Assembly (NCBI GenBank): GCA_019925795.1
Contig: CM034315.1
Coordinates: 248,001-312,000, forward strand
Source: Dendrobium chrysotoxum
Taxonomy: Eukaryota; Streptophyta; Magnoliopsida; Asparagales; Orchidaceae
Direction of reading: 5' to 3'
Length of the DNA: 64,000 nucleotides
The position numbers and the translations under genes are program-made. Shown here one piece after another: positions 44,875-55,732 of the stretch (its first letter is position 1; the number at the start of each line of letters is the position of its first letter). The notes under the pieces were generated by a model. The model saw nothing but the letters and a program-made list of their open reading frames with translations, was not told the DNA's origin and did no database searches.

Positions 44875-45596
44875 CAACAACAACAACATCAAGCCTTTAT
44901 CCCACTACGTGGGGTCGGCTACATGAATCCTTTTTCTCCATTGTGTCCTATTAAAAGTCAAATTCTCGTTTAAATCTAATAAAGAAAGATCATTTCTAAT
45001 ATTTTCTAACCAAGTCTTTTTAGGTCTACCTCTACCTTTCTTAACATAAGTCAAATCTAAGACCTCTACTTTCCTAACCGGGTCATCGGGAGGCCGCCGT
45101 TTTACGTGACCAAACCATCTAAGGCGACTCTCTCTAATCTTATCTTCCACTGGAGCTACTCCAACCTTTTCACGAATATGCTCATTTCGTATCCTATCTC
45201 TAAGGGTAAAGCCACTCATCCACCTGAGCATCCTCATTTCTGCAACACTTAACTTAGAATTATGCTTCTCTTTTAATGGCCAACATTCAGCACCATAAAG
45301 CATTGCAGGTCTCACCACCATCTTATAGAATTTTCCCTTAAGTTTGAGGGGTACTTTTCTATCACACAATAAGCCCGATGCATTCCTCCACTTCAACCAT
45401 CCAACTTGGATTCTGCTGATAATATCCCCATCTATATCACCATTATTCTGAACAATAGATCCAAGATATCTAAAACGTGTACTCTTATTAATGACTTGAT
45501 CGGCCAAAGTCACAATGCCCTCACTAAGTCTATTATTACTAAAATTACACTCCATATATTCCGTTTTAGATCTACTCAAGCCAAAACCTTTAGACC
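44875..45596 (-). mobile_element. Recent 722-bp RTE LINE copy
   Basis: Flanked by a perfect 16-bp target duplication gcagtaataaataata (44859-44874 and 45597-45612). It is nearly identical to 9150-9870 of the full-length copy, with only a handful of base differences visible, and its frame is uninterrupted over the C-terminal RT region. It is inserted right beside an older RTE copy. Confidence 0.93.
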
Positions 45597-45601
45597 GCAG
45601 T

Positions 45602-45605
45602 AATA

Positions 45606-45638
<33 letters not shown>

Positions 45639-45640
45639 TT
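45602..45640. repeat. (TAA)n microsatellite at the LINE target duplication
   Basis: About 12 taa units. The left end of the run is part of the target duplication of the neighbouring LINE. Confidence 0.9.
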
Positions 45641-45946
45641 GTCTTTCTTTTTATCAAAATTGTAACTTAAATTGATCATGTGATAATACTGCAGGCAAAA
45701 GCAGTAGATAGATGGATAGAAAGGAGTACCTTAAAAACCTGACGGAGAGTTAATTGCTATTTAAGTACTATATAACTAATTTAAGAGGAAGAATTCCCAT
45801 TAAAAAGCATAGCAAAACAAGCAGCCAGCTTACCATCTAAAATTTACAAAGCCACAGACAGATAGCCAAAAATAATACCCGCATCAAAGCTCGTGACGGT
45901 TGAGATTTGTAAATGATAAAGCAACCAAAGGAAAACCTCTTATCCT

Positions 45947-48900
45947 TCAACCTGACGGACTGCCTTCCTCTACAACCGCAGAATGGCTTCCATCAGATTG
46001 TGTGTGATTACTGGAATCCAGTTCCAGTTCGCCAGTAAATACTTCTGACTGCAGAGATGGAGCAAAGTTATTTAGATGAAGCCATGTCAATTCCCACAAA
46101 CTGTCACCACCTATTGTGCTCCTTTTTGCAAGAATCCCCTTTGATTTCATCACAAGCAATATATTCTTCAGCAATTCAGGGACCAACTCTTGGATCTTCT
46201 CGCTTCTTTTGCCTCTAACTTTAACCTTCATGTACTTCTCCATGCGACTAAGAACCCCCAGCCATAGTTTGCAGAAGCTGCTCAGTCCAGAAAGCTCCTG
46301 TAATAGATGCAAGAATGCCTTGGAGAGTAACTTCACGGCATGCATAAGTGTTCCCTCCATGTTTCGGTAATCCTTCTGTGATTGGCTCTGAGCGATTTCA
46401 ATCAAGTCATCCAGCATCATAAATATAACAATCTCAAAAGAATGCAACCAAGATGAAGGCAACAGACAAATCCCGTCAACTCCCAATAAACATTTCTGCA
46501 ATGATGACATGGCATGATTTCTTACTTCTTCTCTCTGATCCAGTGTCAGCTTTTTCAGGGCTTGAACAAGCTTGAGCCACATGTCCCGAATTCCTTCAGA
46601 CAATTTCTCAGATTCCTCGCCTGCATCTTTAATCTCTTGAGACCAACGAATAAGACAGGTTATGGACTCGGCCATGAGATCCAGCGCACATGTTGATCGA
46701 TCAGTGAGTCCAACACGAGATTCTGCGAACTGGCGTGATGCTTCAATGCAAAGAAGGTAGTTGGCTGGTGATAGGTGAGACCCTTCAGACATAATAAACA
46801 CTAGTGCTTCAAAACCAACCTCCGAAGCTTCAGTGTGACGAGCAGTGATGGACAGTAGGGAAGTGATTGTCTTCCAACCCATCTGGGATTTAATGTGAGT
46901 AGCATTTGCTTTCACCAAACGTGAGACTTCCTGTGTGATGTTCTCGCAGTAAGCATCAGCTACACGAGCATCAAGCTTTAAGACCAACTGCAGTGACCTT
47001 AAAAGCTCATCAGCCAGGCTCTCTTTATATGGAAGTAGCCGCTGACAAATTCTGAGGATTCCAAATACTGCCTTCTCCACAAGAGCACTAGGCATCACAG
47101 TAGACTGGACTATGTTGGCTATGTGGTCGTACACAGCCTGCCAGAGAAGAAAAATTCTATCTCTATTATTCAATGTGATGGCAATGAGCAGCTCCAGGCA
47201 GAAAACAGCCGTATCCTCGTCATCAGGTGAACTGGTGACCTTCTGAGGCCTACCAGCTGCCCAGATAAGGGCTCTGGCAAGATGCAACAGTGAATCAGCA
47301 TGAAGGAACTTGCTCTCCGTGAATATGCTATCTATGTGGCACTTCTGAATTGTCTGAAGGGTCCTCTGATGAGCAGCCAGTTGCTGCTCAGTTGGTTGTG
47401 TCCTTGGTTCCTCTGTGTCGAGAGATAGTAACTGACTAAACCTTCCCATCAGCCCAGAAGACCTGCGAGGGGTACCCATTGATGGAATATGAGATGCAGA
47501 GAGAGAGTTAAGAGCAGGTTTCCCATAAGCTGCATCTGCAGGCAGCTCTATGTCATCAGCTGCATCACTAGCTACACGTGCGGGAAGAAGGCCAAGCTTG
47601 TGCAGTCTTAAGATACAATCAAGGATGTTTCTCCAACCAGTGCGTATATGATCACCATAAGTGTTTGCAATGATAAAAACCGTCTCAGTTGCTAGCCTAG
47701 CTTTGGTGTCATCACCAAATGCTGTAACTGGTTCCTCAGCCATAGATGTGTTCAGTAGGGTTGTGAACTTGCATAGTGATACAACAAGATCATCTAAAAC
47801 ATCTTCAAGATGATGGTATGCAGATATTTTAGCCACAGCCAAGAAGCCATCCACACAGGTCAGAAAAACATCTTCATGTTCTGCATAATCAAATACCACG
47901 GAAATAGCAGCTATTGTAGGGCCTGACATTATGGCAAACATATCGTGATCAAGGTATGGCAGCGAATCACAAACAATATAAGGAGAAGTTTTTTTGGACT
48001 TCCTCAGCAGATCAATCCAACGGCTTGGGGACATCTCCAGAAATCCGATACCTGGATCAGGAGTGGTCCTTATTTCATTCTTGCATATAGAATGGTAAAG
48101 CTCTGACAAGTACTCCCTGGGAAGATCATTGCCACCATTAATGTGACGATTGTTCCGAATGAAGTCCTCTTCTGTCATCTTCTTCTTTACCTGTACGTTG
48201 TGCTGATCTGTATTGAGCATTATGAGCGAGTATGATAATAACAGGGCGGCATCCTTATTAGCTAAAATATGAGGCGACTGTTCGTAATATCTCTCAGAGA
48301 AAGCTTCAAGCACCCTTTGTATCTTTTGTGACTCACCAGGTAAGCGGAATGTCTCCAGAAAGAGCCTTAAAGCTGTATCCAGATTCATATCCTGGAAATC
48401 GAAGGTACCAGCAAATTCATGAAGAACCTGTACGCAGAAGTCATCATGGTTGCCCAGGAAATCCCCAACAAGGTTTTTATCCAATCCAGCAGTGTATCTG
48501 AAAAAGCATGCCACACTCTGAGGGTCCAGCTTCTCTGGCAAAAGATGGTTTCCCTGCAGAAACTCGAGACCCTTCTTTGGATCTCTATTGAAGTGATCAG
48601 CCCCAATCATTAACCTTCTCTTGATGTACTTTTTGCAACGAACAAATTTTAGCCATTGCTCAGGATCAGAATAGTTTTCACACTTCACTGTCCAGAATGG
48701 AGTATACTCATCTAGCTCAAGTAGAGCTTGCCGTGACCTAGGTGGTGCATTGCTAATTCTATCAGCCATTCGCTGAATTACAGCAATAAGGCCTTCCAAA
48801 GAAAGAATATGCATTGTAGATAATGGGCAATTGACAGGGAAGGCACTCCTTGAGAGAAGATTAGCAAGGTCTTCAAAAACATTGCTGCAAGTTATGTCAC

Positions 48901-49516
48901 AGTCCAAGTTGGCATACATTTCTGCCATGAAAGTCTTCTGCCTGCAGAAGTCCACAAGAGCTTCCATAGCCACTTCTTGCTGGTGGAAACTAGCCCCATA
49001 CTTACCCTGTGCTAGCCTCAAGATAACACACGAGAAGAATGCTTCAATCTGAAGTTTAAGCTGTATGCGCAAGTGACAGTAAAGGTTAAGAACAATACTG
49101 CACACAGTGGACAGGATTAGTGGACTCATTGACAGGGCAAACTGCATTAGATTCCTGAAAAGCTCATCCTCTATCAAAGCAAGTAGCTTAGGATGCCTGC
49201 TTATTGAAGATCCCCCCAATTCAATAGCTGAGTTGATCATCCTAAGAGCAAAAAGAGGAACATCTTCATCCAGAGCCATTGGGTTTGTCCTGGGACTTAT
49301 CCCAATCTGTTCAACAATATTCAATAGAGAACACAAGAAGTGGAATATCTCCACCATGCAAGGTATACCATATGACTCGACCATTATCTTCATGCCGTTT
49401 GGCATTTCCGACCTCACAGTGCTATCATCTACTGGGATTGTCATGGACCCATAATTCCCATTACCATTCTCCATTTGACTCATTCCAAAGGCCTGGTTCT
49501 TGTCAACCCCAGCCAT
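45947..49516 (-). CDS. GN: GNOM-type ARF guanine nucleotide exchange factor, large 3' exon (5' part missing)
   Basis: One exon of 1,189 codons, starting at a splice acceptor (minus strand cttgtgcag|atggctggg at 49516) and ending SGSPSG-like at the stop. Order: HUS domain (with YANLDCD), Sec7 domain (about 48085-48712), then the HDS repeats. Sec7 keeps the glutamic finger (FRLPGESQK, Glu at 48332-48334; Glu658 in Arabidopsis GNOM) and a Met in SYSLIMLNTDQHN (48218-48220; Met696), the residue linked to brefeldin A sensitivity. Both landmarks give the same offset, so about 263 N-terminal residues (the DCB dimerisation domain) are missing here. The family loads GTP on ARF at endosomes and recycles PIN auxin carriers. 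The frame runs 12 codons into the intron upstream, and those are not exon. The protein is otherwise intact. It converges with EBF. Confidence 0.93.
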   Translation of the reverse strand: MAGVDKNQAFGMSQMENGNGNYGSMTIPVDDSTVRSEMPNGMKIMVESYGIPCMVEIFHFLCSLLNIVEQIGISPRTNPMALDEDVPLFALRMINSAIELGGSSISRHPKLLALIEDELFRNLMQFALSMSPLILSTVCSIVLNLYCHLRIQLKLQIEAFFSCVILRLAQGKYGASFHQQEVAMEALVDFCRQKTFMAEMYANLDCDITCSNVFEDLANLLSRSAFPVNCPLSTMHILSLEGLIAVIQRMADRISNAPPRSRQALLELDEYTPFWTVKCENYSDPEQWLKFVRCKKYIKRRLMIGADHFNRDPKKGLEFLQGNHLLPEKLDPQSVACFFRYTAGLDKNLVGDFLGNHDDFCVQVLHEFAGTFDFQDMNLDTALRLFLETFRLPGESQKIQRVLEAFSERYYEQSPHILANKDAALLLSYSLIMLNTDQHNVQVKKKMTEEDFIRNNRHINGGNDLPREYLSELYHSICKNEIRTTPDPGIGFLEMSPSRWIDLLRKSKKTSPYIVCDSLPYLDHDMFAIMSGPTIAAISVVFDYAEHEDVFLTCVDGFLAVAKISAYHHLEDVLDDLVVSLCKFTTLLNTSMAEEPVTAFGDDTKARLATETVFIIANTYGDHIRTGWRNILDCILRLHKLGLLPARVASDAADDIELPADAAYGKPALNSLSASHIPSMGTPRRSSGLMGRFSQLLSLDTEEPRTQPTEQQLAAHQRTLQTIQKCHIDSIFTESKFLHADSLLHLARALIWAAGRPQKVTSSPDDEDTAVFCLELLIAITLNNRDRIFLLWQAVYDHIANIVQSTVMPSALVEKAVFGILRICQRLLPYKESLADELLRSLQLVLKLDARVADAYCENITQEVSRLVKANATHIKSQMGWKTITSLLSITARHTEASEVGFEALVFIMSEGSHLSPANYLLCIEASRQFAESRVGLTDRSTCALDLMAESITCLIRWSQEIKDAGEESEKLSEGIRDMWLKLVQALKKLTLDQREEVRNHAMSSLQKCLLGVDGICLLPSSWLHSFEIVIFMMLDDLIEIAQSQSQKDYRNMEGTLMHAVKLLSKAFLHLLQELSGLSSFCKLWLGVLSRMEKYMKVKVRGKRSEKIQELVPELLKNILLVMKSKGILAKRSTIGGDSLWELTWLHLNNFAPSLQSEVFTGELELDSSNHTQSDGSHSAVVEEGSPSG

Positions 49517-50251
49517 CTGCACAAGGACACTCAATTTTCTTATCAACCACAACTAATTATCAAGAATGGCAGGTATTGCAACACCATCTACTTGCATAAA
49601 ATCTGAATTATTAAAATTATTCTTCTCTCTGTCATTTGCAGGTTTAATTTCTTTCTTTTTGGAGCATTCTACAACCAAAAAGAAATTTATTGAAGCAATC
49701 ATAAGCAAAAAGTATGGCTCACTAAATTTTCCAAGCTTACACAATGGGTTCGCTGGACCACATTGTATCACGATTATCCTTGTACCAATGCATAAAGGTG
49801 TAACGAAGCAAAAGAAGTATTAAAAAAAGTGAAAACAAATTCTCTGACCCTGTGTGGCCCAGGCTGTCATTGCCCTCATCCTTATTTACTGAGAGCTTGT
49901 TTTAATGCAACTGCTAAGAAATAGGATTAGGGTTTCTCCTCTTTCTTATATAATGCAATACCTATTCCTTCTTCATTGCCAGACAGCCACACCTTTTCTT
50001 TGGCAAAGAAATAGCCAAAACCTAATTCAATCACCAAAAGTGAAAAGAATAAAAAATGGAAAAAGATCAACGCAAAAAATACACCAAGAATTTCAAATAA
50101 GTTCACCCAATCAATGAGTAAATGCAATTGCATATTTCACTATGGATTGATTGCAGAGTTTTACAAATCTAAGTCCATCTAAAATAATAACATCTCATCT
50201 TTATTTTAAAAAAAGTATAGTAAAAAATGCAATACAATTTCCCAAAACACC
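49517..50251 (-). other. Sequence upstream of the GNOM exon, probably intron
   Basis: It begins with a splice acceptor at 49517-49518 preceded by a T-rich tract on the minus strand. I searched both strands by eye for the DCB start (the MRRNVRWGG type motif) here and up to 64000 and found none. The small frames in this stretch are not recognisable. Confidence 0.6.
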
Positions 50252-50261
50252 CATAAGGAAA

Positions 50262-51025
50262 GAGTAAAAGCTCAAAATAGTCCACCTACTATTCATAAAT
50301 ATCCAATTTAGTCCCAAAATTTCACATGCCCCATTTTAGTCCTCGACTATTAGAAATTAAGTCAATTAGTCTCAGAGCCTAAAATAAGAGTTAAATTAAC
50401 TCTAAAGTTAAATATAAAGGGTATTTTACACATTACAAGTGGATATGAGATTATATTTCTTACATTGTCTATTTTCTTCGTCTTTGGGTGTCGAATCGCA
50501 TGGTGATTGCTCGCGGCAGTCTCCGTCTCCATCTCTGACTATCGTGAGAAGCAAATTGCTCGCGGTCTCCTCTAGCTATCGCTCGCGGTTTCCTCTAGCT
50601 ATCACTCGTGGTCGCTTTCCCTCTCACTCACACCGCGTCACTCGCGACCTATCGCATCTCACTCGCAACGCGTCTGTGACGTCATGCTCGTAGCAGTCGA
50701 TCGTCACGCTCGTGGTCCCTGTATGGCCCAGCACGTCGCCTTGCTCACAGTTGTAAGTCTTCCCCACACATCATTCAATTGCTAGTTCCGTCTCCATAAA
50801 ATTATAGCAGGAAAGCGAGGGATTAGGTAAATAAGTATTTTACTAAAATACCCCAAAGAAATCGAATGCTTGTGGTCTTCTTCCATTAATTTGAATAGAA
50901 AATTTAACAGAGGGACTAAATAGAACCATTTTTAATAGTCGAGAGGCCAAAATGGGACAATGCAAAACACTAAGACTAAATTGGACATTTATTAATAATC
51001 GGTGGGCTATATTAAGTTTTTACTC
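50262..51025. mobile_element. MULE-type element with ~100-bp inverted ends
   Basis: The left end gagtaaaagctcaaaatag... and the right end, read in reverse (gagtaaaaacttaatatag...), stay similar for about 100 bp and share ccaatttagtc, ccattttag/ggcc and ctcgactatta. The 10-bp target duplication cataaggaaa flanks it at 50252-50261 and 51026-51035. Long inverted ends and a 9-10 bp duplication are typical of Mutator-like elements. The 450-bp interior is GC-rich with repeated ctcgcggt/ctcgtggt words and no transposase, so it is non-autonomous and possibly carries captured sequence. Confidence 0.82.
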
Positions 51026-51035
51026 CATAAGGAAA

Positions 51036-51932
51036 TAACCCACAAATATTAGAAACTTTTGAGAGGCTCAACCCCCATCCAATCTCCATAGCAACCTTAT
51101 CATGAAAGACAACTAGCAACAAAGTTTATGTGGCACATTTTCTTTATAGGCCAAAAAATTAGGCTCCACAATATAAGATTCCTCCCCCGTCTCATTATCA
51201 TAAGTTTTCCTCACCATTGCATGCGTCTTCTCGCAAATTTACTAATAGCAATGTGTTCCGTTGAGATCTCTCATTCCTACCACCGTAATTTTGTTCTAAA
51301 CACCATTGTCAATTGTATCCCATCATCATCTTCCTTATTCTAAGTTATCATTGTTCTTCTACCCACATTGTTATAGGCACCTTCTCTCCCTCATTAATTC
51401 TTTGTCCTTCTTTGACTGCAACTTCAAGCTACAAAATCAGTGTTGGCCCTCTTCTCAAAGATGAGACACTACATTCTTCTTCCCTTCCATTGCAATATTT
51501 TTGACCACTTCTTTATCATCTTTGTTGAGTTTAAGTCATTGAAATTGTTCTCGACATGCTTTGCTAGGTAATTGAAGAATAGATCTTCCACTAAATTAGA
51601 AAGTTAGTTGTATGATGTTTATCATTGTATTATTTACCTAGTCAACTTAAATTACTTTAAAGATAATTTTGACAATAATTTAAACATGCCAATTTAAGGA
51701 TTTTTATTTAGAATGCTTTGCCTAGGTCAAGGAGAGTTAAATTCATGAGTTTTGAGGCTAAGCAAATCATCATGACTTATTTTGGCATAATCAATGGTAT
51801 GGTAGTTGAATAAATCATATAGTTAATTTAACTTTTTGTTATTTATGGATTTTTGTGATGGTCCTCATACGGTGCTATTACGAATTCAAGAGGAGCATTG
51901 AATTCAAGTACCATATTTCAATAAAGGTAATT
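51036..51932. other. Spacer between MULE and copia element, nothing recognised
   Basis: No gene, RNA or repeat with defined ends. It could be part of the long GNOM intron or intergenic DNA. Confidence 0.5.
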
Positions 51933-52322
51933 TGTTGAATGCCGCAGCTTGCTGCCCCCTTTCCCTCTTCCCGATATGGCATGACAGTTGATGAACATCC
52001 CTACATGGAAGGAAAGCTACGACAACAAATGGGCTCCAGCTGGCAATTTTTCAAGGAATGACGGCCCACGGATTGCTAAGATGAGGGATATAGTCCTTGC
52101 TTTCTTAAGGCAACAACTCTCAGATTGTTGATATTTTTATGTAGTAGGTTTCAATTAAAAAAAAATTCTCACATTATATAACTTTCTTTTATTATTAGGA
52201 TATGTTATGTCTTTCCTCACTATAAACCTCACATAAGGAGCCATATTTCAGCCAACAAGGTATATATAGTATTCCACTTTTTTCTTTCTCTCTATTTTGC
52301 TTCAACATCATTCTTTCTTACA
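51933..52322 (+). repeat. 5' LTR of the nested copia element (390 bp)
   Basis: It starts TGTTGAATGCCGC and ends just before the PBS at 52323. A TATA-like box (tatatata, near 52260) and a TC-rich leader sit near the 3' side, as expected for the LTR promoter. The first ~215 bp recur in the 3' LTR at 63085-63345. Confidence 0.82.
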
Positions 52323-52760
52323 TGGTATTAAAGCTTGGTTTTGTGTAAGCAATGGTTGGCAACTACAAAAGGGCCCTAACCAGTCTAAGAAAAAAGAAAA
52401 GATTGATTCCCTCTACCTTATTAAGTCATACCATCATTCAGAGTCTCCATGGGGCACACATCGCTTCAAATCACTTTCTACAAATTAAATGAGAAGAAAT
52501 TCTTCCAAAAGTCTCGCTCAGTTCAAATGGTGATTCAGGGAAAAAGATTGGGTACCTAAATGATACCATTCGTTAACCAGAAATGATTAACCCTTCCTTT
52601 AAATCATAGGATGCCAACAATGTTTTGGCTTATCGATTCCATGTATGAACACAATCTATCCCTATACTTGGTCTACAACACCACACAACAAATATGGGAG
52701 AAAGACATTACTGAAATTCTACTTAATTATGTCCCTTGTACAAAATTGTGCAATAAGACG
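52323..52760 (+). pseudogene. Copia gag start
   Basis: After the PBS, broken frames show SPWGTHRF, KLNEKKF, KSRSVQMVIQGKRLGYL and the weaker NTIYPYTWSTTPHNKYG. These correspond to the UBN2-type gag of copia elements (KLNG.NY..W.. and GKG.LGYL). It ends where sequence with gaggc/gcctc words begins. Confidence 0.65.
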
Positions 52761-52951
52761 CACTCTTAAGTGCTTTTTTCATTTTTTCGGCATGAGGCAT
52801 AGGCCTCATGGTAGCTTCGATGAGGCATATACTTCATCATGGATGAGGCGCTCCCCTGCGCTCTTCAATTGAAGCGTACACATCAAAGAAATTATGAATT
52901 GGACATTTGAAAAAAATAATAAAATAAATAAATATATATTTACTAAGTATC

Positions 52952-53408
52952 TGATAGGAAACACTTGAAGATTTCAAGTATTTCCTATCAATCCTCGGAA
53001 AACAGTGAGAATTCTCCACGATTCCAATGAAAAACCAGTGAAAATAGTAATTTATTGCAAGAAAACAAATTATGGAAGAAAATAACAAGATACAATTGAT
53101 CATTAATTCGAGAGGATCGGTCTCTCCCAAATCTCTAGACGCCGCTAGAGCCCAAAGAAAACCTAAGAGATCTCAAATTTCGCCAAATTCAAGATGCCCT
53201 AACCCTAGGAAAACAAACTATTTAATGCAAACAATTCAAAAGGAAATCTCTAAATAGTCCCTACATCAAATTCCATCCCAAATCCCTCAAAAATCTTTTC
53301 TAAACAACTCTGTCTGGGGGTTCGGATCACGCGGCATCTGTAGGAAGCGGAGATTCCACCTCTGTTTCGCAAGCAGGTCTCGTCCGAACCGGCTGGACCA
53401 GTCTAACA
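52952..53408 (-). repeat. 3' LTR of the deleted gypsy element
   Basis: 457 bp, TGATAGGAAACAC...CTAACA in plus-strand reading. It begins next to gtatc and ends at the polypurine tract. It contains a short inverted repeat near its start (aggaaacacttgaa / ttcaagtatttcct). Confidence 0.92.
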
Positions 53409-53464
53409 ATACTCCCCTACCAAAGTGCCACTTTATCCTCAAGGTAGAACGAAGGAAACTGCTG

Positions 53465-53790
53465 CTAAAGCACTTGACCAATAACACTGGACTGAAAAAT
53501 GGACTGATACTGGGTTGAATGATCCCTGCTTCTAGCATCTCCCTAATCAATCTTTCGATCTCATCTTTTTGGATTTGGGGATGACAACATGGATGAACAT
53601 TGAGATGTGAAACTACGTCTTTCAAGATGATAGCATGCTCGTATTCCTGCGGAGGAGAAAACCCCTAAGGTGGCTGAAAAATCTCACTGAACTGCTGAAT
53701 CAATGGTTGTACTAAAAGAGGAATGTCCCCGCCCTCCTCCAATCTGATCCCCTCCAGCCTATGTAGTTCCATTAGATAACCTTCCCCCAC
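53465..53790 (-). pseudogene. gypsy RT start fused to polyprotein tail
   Basis: The frame reads HPQIQKDEIERLIREMLEAG, then IIQPSISPFFSPVLLVK (the start of gypsy RT), and at about 53472 jumps to the polyprotein C-terminus, readable as QQFPSFYLEDKVALW in the neighbouring frame just before the PPT. Roughly 3 kb of pol that a full element would have is absent. This is a junction formed by internal deletion. Confidence 0.85.
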
Positions 53791-53793
53791 CTC

Positions 53794-54612
53794 CTATATG
53801 CTCCTCACCTTGGTTTTAAGTGATATCATGGCTTTGGTGAGCCCTGTATCTCCACTTATCACTACCCTTCTCCCTTCCACCATCAGCTCTATCGTCAATA
53901 CTCTCCAGTTGACCTTGGTGTCCCCCAAGGTATGTAGCCACTTCATCCCCAGGATGACATCAGTGCTCCCTAACTCCAATGGGAGAAAATCCTCCCTCAC
54001 CTGAACTTCTTGTATGGTCAGCACTACTCCCTTACATATCCCTTGACCCGTCTCCACCTTCCCTGTACCCATTATCACTCCATAACACCCTGTATCCACC
54101 AATGTCACCACCAATTGGTCCACGACCTGGTTGGAGATGAAATTATGAGTAGCCCCACTGTCAATCAACACCATCACCTCCCTGTCTGTTATTTCCTCCT
54201 TCACCTTCATGGTATGATTCGGAGTGAATCCCACCACTGAATTCAAGGAGACCTCCATTACGTCTAGATGCAGCTTGTCCTCCATCTCTCTCTCTCTCAT
54301 ACTCTCACCTCTCTTAGTTTCCTCATCATCACAGACGGTGAGAACTTGAAGAATTCGATCCCTACGCTTGTGCCCTGGAGTATATTTCTTATCACATCTG
54401 AAGCATAGTCCCTTCGCCCTCTTCTCTTGCATATCCCTCTTCGTCAGTCTTTTAACATACCCCCCCCCCCCACACACACACACACTTCCTCCTCCTGCTA
54501 GATTCTCCCTGGGAGTCTCATTAATGTTGCATGATGCAGGCCCCTTGGGTGCTAAAAGAGTGGTCGTCGTCTTGTAAGCCCCCTGAATTGACGCTCCTGA
54601 CTCCCCTCTCAT
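53794..54612 (-). pseudogene. gypsy zinc knuckle and protease
   Basis: An open frame of 272 residues. It holds an altered zinc knuckle (CFRCDKKYTPGHKRRD, last Cys lost), then the retropepsin site VMVLIDSGATHNFIS with the catalytic Asp-Ser-Gly intact, then GMKWLHTLGDTKVNW near the RT border. Residues 40-53 (GGGSVCVCGGGG) come from a (C)n(AC)n microsatellite expansion at 54462-54486 that stays in frame. It would normally be fused to gag and pol. Confidence 0.85.
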
Positions 54613-54619
54613 GATACCT

Positions 54620-55659
54620 CTGATTTTCCACCAGTTGTGCTAACTCCATGGCCTCTCCCAAGTCACGAGGCCTCATGACCTTCACTGCAGCTCTGATCTC
54701 TGATTTAGCCCCTTCAGGAAGTTCCCCTCACTTGCCGTATCTGAAAATCGCTCCACTTGACTGGCCAGATGCTCAAACCTCTCTCAATAGTCCGCCATTG
54801 ATTCATCATGCACTAGTGCAAAGAATTGCTCATAGAAATCTCCTCCTCTGTCGGTTTGAAAATATTCTATTAAACAAGCATTGAACTCTCTCTAGCTCCA
54901 TAGGAGTCTCCTCTGGTCCCTCCACTGGTACCATGATAGCGCCTTCCCCCCCAAACATAAGCCGACTGCTGTCAACTTTTCCTCCTCCGTCAACCCATTG
55001 ACAACGAAGTACATCTCCACCTTATAGATCCACCCATATGCGTCCTCCCTTTCGAAAATGGGCATCTTCAGCTTCCTCACCTTCTGATCTCCCCCGTTTC
55101 CCCTTATTTCTCTAAAGTTTCCCCTTTCCTAAGTGCTTGGCCCTCCCCAAGTCTCCCGATCTTCCCTTGCCCTTTTATACCCAAAACCTCCTTTGAATTC
55201 CCCTCTCCTTCCTTCAAAATCAACACCTTGGCGGCTATAATACCCTCCCTGCGTTCCCATCCAGCACCCCTTTGCTCCTGCCCGCCATACCCATGCCTTT
55301 CCCCATACCTCCCTTTGGAAAGGCTCAAGATGGGGTCTTCTCCTTTCTCCCTCTAAGATCTCCACCTCATCTTCATCCTTATAAATTTCAGAATTTGTAA
55401 TCTTTCCTTCTAGCCCTCTCGCCTCTGAAGCCACCATTTGGTTGTGGAATTCTAACATTTTCTTTATCATGTCCCGTAAGTCAGCTACTTGCCCTTCCAT
55501 AGAGGAAATTCTGTCATCCATCGTTGTCTTAATTTGGTTCATCTCCCCTTCAAGTCTTTCCTCCAGCACATCCACTTTCTTGGCCGCCATCAATCCCTGG
55601 ATTTTTGTAGATTCAAAAATCTGGATTTCGCCCTCAAAAACAGCAACTTTCTCCTTCAC
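54620..55659 (-). pseudogene. gypsy gag
   Basis: The start MKEKVAVFEGEIQIFE is at 55659, followed by a coiled-coil-rich N-terminus (VDVLEERLEGEMNQIKTTMD) and a basic Gly/Arg region. After a frame change comes the retrotransposon gag core in 54892-55080 (PIFEREDAYGWIYKVEMYF, GKALSWYQW). A stop/frame change separates it from the zinc-knuckle frame. In a live element it would form the particle. Confidence 0.8.
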
Positions 55660-55732
55660 CAGCCCAAAAACAGCCGCTGAAATTCACAAAAACAGTCCAC
55701 CAACGGTCCCAAGATTCGCTCTGATACCAATT

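Noticed and set aside
49517..49552. Twelve codons upstream of the GNOM exon as coding
   Set aside because: They read MWLIRKLSVLVQ, have no match to the family and sit before a splice acceptor.
46116..49599. Plus-strand ORFs across the GNOM exon
   Set aside because: Antisense shadows of the long exon.
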